DNA from: Cryptomeria japonica
Taxonomy: Eukaryota > Streptophyta > Pinopsida > Cupressales > Cupressaceae
Assembly: GCF_030272615.1 (NCBI RefSeq)
Contig: NW_026729199.1
Location: 83,462-147,461, forward strand
Direction of reading: 5' to 3'
DNA: 64,000 bases
In this document: piece by piece, positions 49,097 through 59,995 of the stretch
Numbering within the stretch: the stretch's first letter is position 1
How the letters are laid out: each line of letters starts with the position of its first letter
Notes under the pieces: model-generated
The model's database searches: none
What the model saw: only the letters and a program-made list of their open reading frames with translations
Told to the model about the DNA's origin: nothing
Program-made: the position numbers and the translations under genes

Positions 49097-50559
49097 GACT
49101 GTAAATCATTCAAACTCATAAACTGATAAACTTGAAATATCAAAACACATTTAACACCAGATTTAACATGGAAACCCAAATAGGGAAAAACCACTATGGA
49201 ATTTCGGACCCACAAAGAAAATATACTCTTCCAGAGTATGCTCAATTAAAAGCCAATCCTGTTAAAGATTACATAAACACATTGCTATATGTGACCCGGT
49301 CAAGGGATTTCCCTCAGATTTATCGGAATCTTGCACTTTGTTAGAAGTGACCTTGTCAAAGGATTTCAAACACTCATTCAGAATGTTACCTTGCTAGAAG
49401 ATTTACAAATTAGACTGTTAGGTTCACTCGGTTAAGAGATTTCCTATCACTTACAGAAATAAATAACAATAATAAAATATATCTGCAACTTTACATCTGA
49501 AATGTTAAAGAAGACTCTATGTGCTCAAAATAATCTTGTCATAAGACTTATCTTCCTCCTTGTTGGGCTTCTCAATCTGTTCTTCAATTAGATCTTTAAT
49601 CTTCTGTACTCGGTAATCACCTCTGCAGTATCACTGCTCTTCTATTTGCCCGCATACTTTGTTCATCAACTTTTCCTTATTTATAAGCAATTCCTAAGTG
49701 TTCAATCCCCTTAATCACATTTCCCATGATTAATATTAGCCATCAGATCATCAAACTTGACTAGGTTCATTGAATCCTTCGTGCTGAAAAATGTTTTATC
49801 TTGCCTTGAAACTTGTATTCCTTCCTTGGTACTTGTGCTCAGATTTGACCGTTCAATTTGTGCTGTAGATCAAACTCTTGAATTTTCATTATCGTTGATC
49901 CTTAACAAACTTCTTGCATGACATTCCAATCTTCTATAAATCTCCAGCTCATTGGCATCCTTCATTTAATAATGTATTTATTCATCTAATGCATTTCATT
50001 ACTGCTCGGTTGATACTCGTTTAATACTGAACTTAACTCGGTAGACATTATGTATTTATCTCGGTCATTGTCTCGGTAGTTTTGCTTGCTGACCACACTC
50101 GGTGACTTCTTCCTTCTTTAACCGATACCAATAACCTTGGTGTTTACTAACTAGCTCCTTGCTCAGTAAAATAGAACAGTATCAAACCTTTACTCATTCT
50201 ATTGCATGTAATGTTTTCTCCTTCTCATCCAGTCTTTGAATACACATATACAATATATCAAAACAATCAAAATAACATAATCTCGACACTGTCTAACTCG
50301 GTAATAGTTGCCCATTGAATAACTTATTACTCCCCTTCATTTTCACATTCTTTTTGTGTCACTTACCGACATCTTTATACTCATCAAAAACATACTCTTT
50401 AAGATATGGCAACATCATACTGAATAATAAAATCAATTGCTTGACATCAATGACAAAATAATATTATTAAGACAGTAATTATCCTTTATCAATTATATCA
50501 TCAATCTCCAACAACCTTCTCAATATCCTCATACCAACAAACTTATTGTAATGCCAACA

Positions 50560-51400
50560 AGGGAGAGAGAAGAAATAAGATATACAAGTTCACAAAGAGA
50601 GAAAGAGGGGTAAGCAGGTGGAGAGGAAAGAATTAGAGAAGAGGGAGATATAGAAGTGAGCGATATAGAGGCTAAGAAGAGAGAGGTGAGAGACCAAGGG
50701 TTGAAAGATAGAGGTGAAGAAGATAGAGAAGGAGAGAGAGGTGGGTAATGATACAAAGAAGGAGTGGTAGAAAGGTAAAGATGGAGGGAAGGAGAAAAAT
50801 ATATATGGAGAGAGTGGCTAGGAGGGGTAGGTAGTGATGAATAGAACAAAGAGAGAGTGGAGAGAATCAATAGGAGGAGAAGAGAGATGGAGGGAGGGAA
50901 GGTGAGAGAGAGGGAGAGAGAGAATAAATAAAGAGAAGAGAGGGAGAGTAATAGGTATAGAGTTTATGGGAGATAATGAGGTGATGAGAGAGATAAGCGA
51001 AGGAGAGAGTTCATAAAGGGAGATGGGTAAGATGCGATGGAGAGAGAGGTGGAGAGGAAGGAAGAGAACTAGAGAGGGGATAGATAGAGAGATGAGATAT
51101 TTAGAGGGTGAGAGAGAGGTTAAATACCTAGATGGGAGAGAGAGGGGAGAGATAGACAGAGGGGAATAGAGATAGGTGCCTAATGAGACATGGATGTAGA
51201 GATCTAGAGGTGGATAGATAATGAGGGAGAAACATAGAAATTTTTGAGAGGGAGGGAGTGAAAGTAGGAGGAATAGGTGACGACCTACACAATGGAGAGA
51301 GGGAATAGATAAAATAGCAAAGAGATGAGTAAGAGGGCATGGATGGAGAGGTAGACATGGAGGGAGTCAAAGAAATAGGGAATGAGGAGATAGATAGGTG

Positions 51401-51495
<95 letters not shown>

Positions 51496-51673
51496 TTCAC
51501 AAATGGATAGGGGGAAGGGAGAGAAAGGTGGAGATAGAAGGAGAGAACTAGAGGGTGGATAGTTAGATAGGTGAGAAACCTAAAGGAAGAGAGAGAGGTG
51601 GGTAATAATATAAGGAGGGAGGGAGGGTGAGACCTAGATATGGGGAGAGAGAGGATAGAAGGAATAGGCCTTA

Positions 51674-51756
<83 letters not shown>

Positions 51757-52100
51757 TCATAAATGGAAAGGTGGAGATAGAAGGAGAAAACTAGAGGGTG
51801 GACAATTAGATAGGTGAGAAACCTAAAGGAGTAGAGAGAGGTGGGTAATAATATAAGGGGGGAGGGAGGGTAAGACATAGATATGGGGACAGAGAGGATA
51901 GAAGGGATAGGCATTAACCAAGAGAATGGAGAGGGAGGGGAAAATAATATTAAGAGAATGACAAAGAAGAAGAGAAACGAAAGGAGTCAAGGATAAAAAT
52001 GTGATTAAGGAAGGAATGAAAGGCATAGAGAGTGGGATATACTTAGAGAGAAGAGAGAGAAGTGAGAGAGATAAGAGCGGGAGAGAGATATAGAGATAAA
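50560..52100. repeat. GA-rich low-complexity arm (right)
   Basis: Reverse complement of the left CT-rich arm, with gaps. Pure GA runs lie at about 51402-51488 and 51678-51753. All open frames here come from composition. Confidence 0.9.
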
Positions 52101-52691
52101 AAATGCTAATAGGAGCATGCTAATTACTGAAATTTGACATGTTGATTATTGAAAGTTGACTAAGTCTGAAATTTATATGATCCTCTAAAAACTAGAATCT
52201 ACATTATAACTCCTATAGAGATGAAACCACTCTCAAACATCCTACCAATATATACATGAAATATAACTTAAAGTATAAGAAACAAAAAAGACATATTGAA
52301 ATGTGATGTATACTTAAATGTTATATTTCATGTATATATTCTCTTGCCAGGTAGGTATAAGTTGTGCGCAAGTTGAAAAATGTTCCCAAAATGAAAAATT
52401 GGATAATGCAGAGCATTTGGCATGCGCCAAATACAAAAAATTAACTTTTCACATTTGGCGAGTGCCAAATTTGGTGCGCACCAAATGTGAAAATTCAAAA
52501 TTTTGGATTTGGCGAGCACCATTTTTGGTGCTCGCCAAATAGTTTGTATTGGGAAATACCAACCCTTTGGGTTGGATTTTCCTTGGGCATCCAACCTAAA
52601 GTTTTGGATGATCTTTTAATGTCAATGATGCATTTTTATGAAAAGATAAAAAGTGGCACCTTTTTGGTAACACAACTTGGTCCACATACCC
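52100..52691 (-). repeat. Right terminal inverted repeat
   Basis: Reverse complement of 35029-35094 and 35835-36275. 52150-52300 has a short insertion, and ttatatttcatgtatatatt occurs here in both directions. The palindrome cluster at 52410-52540 holds tttggcgagtgccaaa, tttggtgcgcaccaaa and ggcgagcacc/ggtgctcgcc. Confidence 0.85.
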
Positions 52692-55600
52692 ATACCACCA
52701 TTTAGCAATCAAATATACCTTTCTTTTGACTATTCAAAATCAAAACTTTGATATCAAGGGTAAAAGTTATGTCCATTTGGAAATTATAGCTATATTAGGC
52801 TTATGGAGGGCTAGGGTGGTCATATAGTGCTAACACCGAGCTGATATAATTAAATAACATGTGTATGGAGTCCAAGTGATGACAATATGGGATAAACATA
52901 GGAGGCAAAATTCAATATTGAATTACAAAATTTATTTAAATATAAGTTAATTTTTTTTATTTCCAATTTTCATAAGCCTAATGAAGAAATTTAAATTTGG
53001 TTTGATTTTATTTGAACTATAGCCTATGGAGGTGGCTAGATTTTTGGACCCACTAGGTCAAGAGCTTAAGACTGGTGGCTAAGATCACCAACCTAGAAAA
53101 ACCCATTTGTAGCAAGTGGTATAACATGGTATACCATGCTTGTAACAATAGGGTATGGGAACTAGGTGGACCAGCCTAGCCTTATTTTTTTTTATTATTA
53201 ATTTTCTTCTTTGCAAGGAGATTTTTTTTCTCTACGAATCACCCTTGTATGATGATGCAAAGCCCCGAGGAACAAAAGGCTTCACACACAACTCACTCTA
53301 CAAGACACCCAATTAAGGTCTCAACATTCGTTAATCCTTGGACAATCCTATCAACGTCATATCAAGACACCTCTAAACTCTCATTTGTTCAATGGGACCC
53401 TCTTTTGATCCACAAACAACTCATTGAGATACTACTTCTCAAATCAAGTGTCTCATTAACACCAACTCTCCTATATACGCCTATGACCAACCTGGATTAT
53501 GACACATCCAACATTGCAAAGCAGTAATAGACCCTATAGAACCTCTTGTCTAACCATATAGACATTGACTACAACCATGACAACACCCTTTTTTTTGTAC
53601 AAATTCAACCAAGGTAATTTGCCCTCTAGAAGGTACCTATTCCTTTTAGCCCCGGTTTGAGCCTTTAAGGGAAAAACATTGAAATATTCCCTAATGAAAC
53701 CTTAGAATCTTGACACTTTTAGAAACTAGTTTTTATTACACAAAACATTTCATAAACTTAGACTCCAACTCTTACATTGACTGGGTCAAATGTTGCTACT
53801 ATAGGAGGCCAAATAGGGCTTTTAGGCCACTTTTACAAAGAAACCACATACAAAAGGCTTGATCCAATGACACCAATGGATGGTAAAGGTCTTCACATAT
53901 CCCAAAACAATATCCACCATTATATAGGGTCCAACATTCTTCGTTTTGTCTCTACATAATTATTAACAGTCTAAACTCGCTAGTCACATGAGGATGCCTA
54001 GCCTAGGGTTCACTCCCAAAATTCACCAATTCAATGGCCCACTCAAAAACTTTCAAAGTATTAAAGTATACTATCTCCTCTAAAATTCCTAATATTTTGA
54101 GCCAATTTGGCTAGAGGAATATGGGGTCAAGAAAGTATTTCCTCGAAAAGCCTAGTTTTGGAGGATTTTCAGACCACCATTCATAAAAATTTAGATATCT
54201 TCCTTATTTCTCTGTATTTTCATATCAAATCACATCCAAATGAACATAAAATTAGAGGCATATTCAAATCAATGATTTAGCCTATACATCGAGTCCATAC
54301 AATTATCGTACAAGGCACTATTACAGCAAAATTGTGTAATTTTCTAAGTGTTTATTCAATTTGATCATCATCTTACATCCAAACATCATCATCATACTTT
54401 ATTCTTGACCTCCAATTCCTTAATAAAGGTTTCTCAAACTTTCTCAACCGACTCCAAATGAAATTTGAATTAGGTAGCCATTGGAGGGATATTAGTTACA
54501 AGTTGACAACAAAAGTTATCACCAAAACTTCACAACTTTGCACAAAACTTGACAACCTATGACATTTGCCTATGTAACCTATTAGGAAACATCATAAACC
54601 TTACAAATAGGCCACATAGGAGCCAAAGTACAACACTTAGACATTTTGGATGTCATTTGACCATGGTTCACCAAATAGGTCCTAAAAAGCTCACAACTAC
54701 AAAATGGCACCAAGGACTTACATGGATAATTAAAACAAAAATGATTGGTCTTGAAAGACCTTATTACAACTTAAAACATTCAAGAAACATATAAAAACCT
54801 CTAAGAGCCTTCATTTCTCAAATTGTCTTCAAAGTCTACAAGGTGCTCCTACACCATATGACCATATAATCCAAGTTAAGTAAAAATATATATTTTCTTA
54901 AGTGGCCAAATAGAGTAATTGTTTTTCAATCTTTATTTACTTTCCATCTTGGATCTATTGGCAAGGTCTATTTTTTTAGGAGTTCATTTGTCAAAATCTC
55001 TCCATAAAGTGCTCATATGAAGCACATCTCGACAACTCTTTTCATCAAACATTTTTCAAACCCTAGATTTCTAATAAACTAAAAAAAACTATAAATCTAG
55101 AATCCCTAATCTACAAAACAACAATTTCCAAAAATCTCCCATAACTTGAAATTTCTTAGAACTTGAGGAAACCCTCAAGAGGGAAAGTCCCAACCTCCAA
55201 AAATATATATGCTCCATTTATTATTTAGCATTAAAACATTACGACACTCTTATTAAACTTTCATTATTTATTCTTAAACATCAAGCTCTCCAATGCACTT
55301 TCTATGTGTCTAAGCATGAATTGGCACATCCCATGAAATGCATCATATACACACTCACAAGACAAACTCAATACATAATAATCCACCCACCTAAACAATG
55401 TTAGGTGCTAAATATGTGCTTTCTTTTATAGACTAAATCTCACCTAACACAACCAAGTGGCTAGATAAAATCATGCACCTCAAAACAGTAAGTATATAGA
55501 ACTATTAAGCCCTCATAATAATTAACTATTTAATATATTCCACACATTAAATATCTAATCCAATGTTACATGTGAGTTTACAAGTAGACCCAAATAAATA

Positions 55601-55721
55601 TTAAATATATGCATCTTGTAGATGCAGTGCAAATAAACATTTATTTCTTTGACATAATTAAAATGTTGCATTGTATCCAAGGTGTCCAATGCCTATCCTA
55701 ACATATTATATTAATAGTGAT
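52692..55721. other. Spacer without a supportable gene
   Basis: Slightly less AT-rich than its neighbours. Open frames at 53249-53527 and 53777-53959 share one frame but show no known domain. Possibly old retroelement interior. Confidence 0.35.
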
Positions 55722-56400
55722 TGTAGACACCTAAAATTGTCCTAGTTTAATTAAAAAAATATTTTTTTTATTTAATTAATTCATTTATCTTCTTCTAGCC
55801 CTTTCCTGATTTAAATAAATATTTTTATTTATTTAATCATCCTCACTTCTTCTATTAATTAAATAAATATTTATATTTATTTAATTCATTCATTCATTAA
55901 CTTTTTCCTCTATGACACATGTCAAATTCATCTCTTAATTTTCCTATACCTAACCCCTTATTATTTTATTATTTCTTCTACCTACCCTTTAATCCTAGCC
56001 AACCATTTGTTCCTTTCACTTCTTAATCTTATCCCTCCATGTTCTAAAGCATCTTCTATATAAGAGGATTCTTTCATCATTATCATAATCAGTACTTTAT
56101 GCAATCAAGCCTTCTTGCAATCAAGCAACTTCACAACCACAATCCATTCTTTGTTGAGCTCTTGTGCACATACAAAATCTTAGAGAAAATATATCAAACA
56201 AAATCAATGGAGATAGGAGACAATGGAGATTAAAACCCTACTTGACATGTTAATGGTATTATTCTTTAATTTGTTGATTTTCATGTTCTTAGGTATCTTC
56301 ATTGGTGTATAGTGAATGTTTTATTTTAGGAATAGGGTTTGTTGTGGTTGAATCTTTGTGGTTTTGCAATAATTTGTCATCATCATTTTTCATCGTAAAT
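55722..56400 (+). mobile_element. LTR-like sequence (possible solo or truncated LTR)
   Basis: Begins tgtagacacctaaaattgtc. It contains ttaattaaataaatattt-type repeats and a TATA-like ctatataagagg at about 56055. A polypyrimidine-rich leader follows, with catcaagc-type repeats around 56100. This is the general layout of a plant gypsy LTR. The 3' end and a target duplication could not be placed. Confidence 0.4.
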
Positions 56401-58050
56401 AGTGATAACCAAATCAACAATAAAATAGATGTAGTCAAATTAAAATTATAATTACTTAATATTTTTACTCTATAATTCCATTTATCATCCTAATGTATTT
56501 CATTTCACAAATGCACACTATTTTCTTAAGGATGTAATCATCATTTAATAGCATATGCAAATGTTCCATAACCATTGATTCATAACTTACTCATAGATAT
56601 AAATCACATAGAATGAAGTCACTTTTTTAATTATCACCATAGAGATGGTATTAAATCACGATCAAAATCAAATGCATCAATGACATTACATCAACTAGGT
56701 CAATGGTAAAATCAAAATTCTACAATATAATAATAATATATAGCACAAACTTTCCATGGACATATCAAATTAAATGGTCGTGGAAATAACATAGAAGTGT
56801 TATTATAATCTACTACTGATGAAAGGGCATCTTGACAAACTTACGGGCAACAAAAATGCTCTTGACCTAATAACTTTAAAAATTTAAAAACTTAATAACT
56901 CTAATTAACACACTAGTGCCTACATTAATGCCCAACAAAAGAGTGTTTGTGACTTTGGTAGTTTGGACTGACCTGGTTGCTCCCATGAGTTAATATTAAA
57001 AACTTTTAGCACTCAAATGAAATTTGGATATGATTCTCGAGTATTTAAGAATGAAAATAATTAGTGGTGTGGGCATAAAAATGAGAAATATTTTATATTT
57101 ATAAGGGAATTTTAATTCTTTTGGGATGTTTTATGGGATTTATTTTTTAGTTGAAGAAAGCTGAAATAAAAATTATAAAAAGAATAGCAGTCCATAAAAA
57201 GGGTTGCAAATAAGAAATCCGCTAAAAGAATTGCAGTATCAATTTGTGCAGCTACATAATGTTCAGTGTGCCAAGTAATTTCAAATGTTCAATGTGAGAT
57301 AGGGTCTCTTACTCTTAGGAGTTTTTTTTCAAAGCACTATTTATGGGAATTAGAATGCATCACTTTGGAGGGAATACAGATAGATTTTAAATAGAAAAGA
57401 TATCAAGAAAGTTGTCTCTTTATGAAGTTTCATGTGATTATACTTATTATTATTTATATATCTAAAGGTAAAAGTATAAAAATGATTCACACTTTAGGCA
57501 AAATTATTAGCACTAGAAAATATAAGAATTTCTAATTAAAATCAGTTTTAGTCAAAATTATAATCTTACTAGATTCACTCTAATTGAGTTAAATATAAGC
57601 CATAACATTGCTATCTAGAAATGTTTATTAAATGGCTATTTTATACCACTTCACTAAAACACAACTTTTTCTTTAAATTTCTATATTTCAACAACTCCTA
57701 CTATTGTAATTTTTTTTTTAAGTACAAATACATTCTTATATATAAAATAAAAATATATTGATGAAAAAAATCATTTATATATATATATATATATATATCA
57801 AATTTTAAACACTTTCAATATATTATTTAAAAAATAGATGAACACTTCGGGACCACTTTGAAATAGATATGTAGGATATCTAGACTAATTTAATTAGATT
57901 CTGAATTTATAATTACATTGGATTTGCATATAATAATTATTATTTCCAAAAAACGTATCGAGAGTTTAAAGAACGTACAGTGCTTACGTGGAACGCTGAA
58001 CGATGCTTAAATTAGGCCGATATTTTCGGTCCTGCTGTTCCGCAACATCT
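56401..58050. other. AT-rich spacer upstream of the LRR gene
   Basis: No gene seen. A (TA)n run of about 11 units lies at 57777-57798. Confidence 0.45.
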
Positions 58051-58056
58051 CGCAGT

Positions 58057-58063
58057 TATATAA
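58057..58063 (+). promoter_or_regulatory. TATA box of the LRR gene
   Basis: cgcagttatataagtacata, about 55-85 bases before the candidate starts. The block tacatacaccgaggcctttc downstream is shared with the LRR pseudogene. Confidence 0.7.
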
Positions 58064-58114
58064 GTACATACACCGAGGCCTTTCAAATTCATTGAGAACC
58101 CAGAATTACAGATT

Positions 58115-59995
58115 TTGAGTCTTCATATTCTTTATCTCAAGAAGATGGAATACACATTATTTTTAATAATGTTGATTTTTCTCTTTTCACTCTCAACTCC
58201 ACTCCAATCTTCTGCTCCTCCTGATCATCAATCTCTGTTGACATTCAAAGCTGCAATCATCTCCGATCCCAATAATTCGCTAGCGAATTGGAATACCACT
58301 ATTCCAATGTGTAATTGGACCGGCGTTACTTGCTCTCCTAATTCGCAGCAGGTGGTTAAGTTAAATCTCAGAGCTATGGATTTACAGGGCGTCATTTCTC
58401 CTGCGCTTGGGAATCTCACAGCTCTGGTTGCACTGTATCTCCCCTTCAACGAACTGCATGGGAGTATTCCTGCTGAGCTGGGCAAGTTGACAAGGTTGGT
58501 GAATCTAATCTTAATTGGAAACTACTTGACAGGTACAATTCCACCCTCTATCTCAAATTTCTCAGCCTTAGATCAATTGGATTTGTCAAAAAATAATCTC
58601 CATGGACCTATTCCTCCTGAAATAGGCATGCTCACCCGAGTACGATTCCTCTACCTCTATGCTAATCAGTTGTCGGGCAGCATCCCTTCCTCCATAGGAA
58701 ACTTGTCAAACTTGGTTGTTTTGCAATTGCTAGCCAATAATCTCACGGGTCCCATTCCACGTGAAATAGGGAATTTAAACCGACTAAAGCAGCTCAAGCT
58801 CTTTTATAATGATCTTAGCGGAACCATTCCTCCGGAAATAGGGAATCTCACGGCTCTGATTGACCTCATCCTGGTTGGAAACTATTTAACAGGTACAATT
58901 CCTCCCTCTATTGCAAATGTCTCATCCTTAGATCAATTGGATTTGTCAGAAAATAATCTCCATGGACCTATTCCTCCTGAAATAGGCATGCTCACCCGAG
59001 TACGATTCCTCTACCTCTATGCTAATCAGTTGTCGGGCAGCATCCCTTCCTCCATAGGAAACTTGTCAAACTTGGTTGTTTTGCTATTGGAAGCCAATAA
59101 ACTCACGGGTCCCATTCCACGTGAAATAGGGAATTTAAAGCGTCTAGAGCAGCTCGAGCTCTTTTATAATGATCTTAGCGGAACCATTCCTCCGGAAATA
59201 GGGAATCTCACGGCTCTGATTGACCTCATCCTGGTTGGAAACTATTTAACAGGTACAATTCCTCCCTCTATTGCAAATGTCTCATCCTTAGATCAATTGG
59301 ATTTGTCAGAAAATAATCTCCATGGACCTATTCCTCCTGAAATAGGCATGCTCACCCGAGTACAATTCCTCTACCTCTATGGTAATCAGTTGTCGGGCAG
59401 CATCCCTTCCTCCATAGGAAACTTGTCAAACTTGGTTGTTTTGCAATTGCTAGCCAATAATCTCACGGGTCCCATTCCACGTGAAATAGGGAATTTAAAC
59501 CGACTAAAGCAGCTCGAGCTCTTCGAAAATAATCTTACCGGAAATATTCCTTTTGAAGTGGGGATGCTCATCAATTTGCAAACGCTTAATCTATGGGGGA
59601 ATAAGCTTAGCGGAAGCATACCAGTTTCCCTCGGAAAGTTATCTCCAAATTTAGAACTGGTCGACTTGTCTCACAACAACCTGAGTGGATATATACCTGG
59701 AGAACTTATGGCAAATCTTAAAAACCTTGATTTTTATTTGAATCTATCATCGAATTTTCTGCAGGGACCTCTTCCTGAAGAAATAGGTAAACTTGTAAAA
59801 GCTAAAGCAATAGACATTTCTTCTAATAAGCTTCATGGAATGATTCCCACAACACTTGCCCACTGCGTATCACTGGAGCGTCTCAATCTCTCCCATAACG
59901 CATTTGAAGGTCCGATACTAGATACACTGGGGATGTTACAAAATTTGAAATTTGTTTATCTTTCTTTCAATTTCCTGTCAGGAGAGATTAGTTAG
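58115..59995 (+). CDS. Secreted LRR receptor-like protein (no membrane segment or kinase)
   Basis: 626 codons. A second Met at residue 11 (58145, MEYTLFLIM) directly precedes the hydrophobic signal peptide and is the likelier start. The LRR N-terminal cap covers about residues 37-78 (SLLTFKAAIISDPNNSLANW, MCNWTGVTC). About 23 plant-type LRRs of 24 residues follow (L..L.L..N.L.G.IP...G.L). LRRs 3-7, 8-12 and 13-17 are three near-identical modules. The frame stops in the last LRR (FNFLSGEIS). Family members of the FLS2/EFR-like LRR XII type would continue with a cap, a membrane helix and a kinase; none is seen in the next 1.7 kb. It could be a secreted decoy or helper, or a truncated receptor. 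Its close paralogue at 18595-19645 is dead. No intron is needed. Confidence 0.8.
   Translation: MSLHILYLKKMEYTLFLIMLIFLFSLSTPLQSSAPPDHQSLLTFKAAIISDPNNSLANWNTTIPMCNWTGVTCSPNSQQVVKLNLRAMDLQGVISPALGNLTALVALYLPFNELHGSIPAELGKLTRLVNLILIGNYLTGTIPPSISNFSALDQLDLSKNNLHGPIPPEIGMLTRVRFLYLYANQLSGSIPSSIGNLSNLVVLQLLANNLTGPIPREIGNLNRLKQLKLFYNDLSGTIPPEIGNLTALIDLILVGNYLTGTIPPSIANVSSLDQLDLSENNLHGPIPPEIGMLTRVRFLYLYANQLSGSIPSSIGNLSNLVVLLLEANKLTGPIPREIGNLKRLEQLELFYNDLSGTIPPEIGNLTALIDLILVGNYLTGTIPPSIANVSSLDQLDLSENNLHGPIPPEIGMLTRVQFLYLYGNQLSGSIPSSIGNLSNLVVLQLLANNLTGPIPREIGNLNRLKQLELFENNLTGNIPFEVGMLINLQTLNLWGNKLSGSIPVSLGKLSPNLELVDLSHNNLSGYIPGELMANLKNLDFYLNLSSNFLQGPLPEEIGKLVKAKAIDISSNKLHGMIPTTLAHCVSLERLNLSHNAFEGPILDTLGMLQNLKFVYLSFNFLSGEIS
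58441..59520 (+). repeat. Intragenic 360-bp tandem modules
   Basis: 58561-58920, 58921-59280 and 59281-59520 (partial) align without gaps at exactly 360 bases, with about ten base changes between the first two. Weaker similarity begins near 58441. Each unit encodes five LRRs (120 residues). Confidence 0.95.

Larger units (their letters stand above)
41123..50559 (-). mobile_element. Solo LTR (about 1.56 kb) split by a nested gypsy element
   Basis: The two outer parts, 41123-41225 and 49097-50559, form one unit. On the minus strand it starts tgttggcattacaataagtt at 50559 and ends catctaactaaca at 41123. These are TG...CA ends, flanked by identical 5-bp target copies aggga (41118-41122 and 50560-50564). 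No coding frame and no second LTR are present, so a solo LTR left by LTR-LTR recombination is the simplest reading. A repeated ctcggt / accgag motif runs through 49430-50300. Confidence 0.75.
35029..52691. mobile_element. Large inverted-repeat (foldback-like) element, interrupted by nested LTR insertions
   Basis: The left outer end (gggcatgtgcaccaagttgt, 35029) and the reverse complement of the right outer end (gggtatgtggaccaagttgt, 52691) match. Similarity continues inward through the palindrome-rich zone, a tatattt-rich zone and into CT-rich (left) or GA-rich (right) DNA. Between the arms lie further CT and GA blocks and a CATATG minisatellite. Without the nested LTR elements (41123-50559 plus one target copy) it would be about 8.2 kb. 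No transposase frame is visible, so it would be non-autonomous. I found no convincing target-site duplication at the outer ends. Confidence 0.7.

Noticed and set aside
53249-53959. Two same-frame open stretches as a gene
   Set aside because: No known motif and two stops between them; the composition is close to that of the surrounding spacer.
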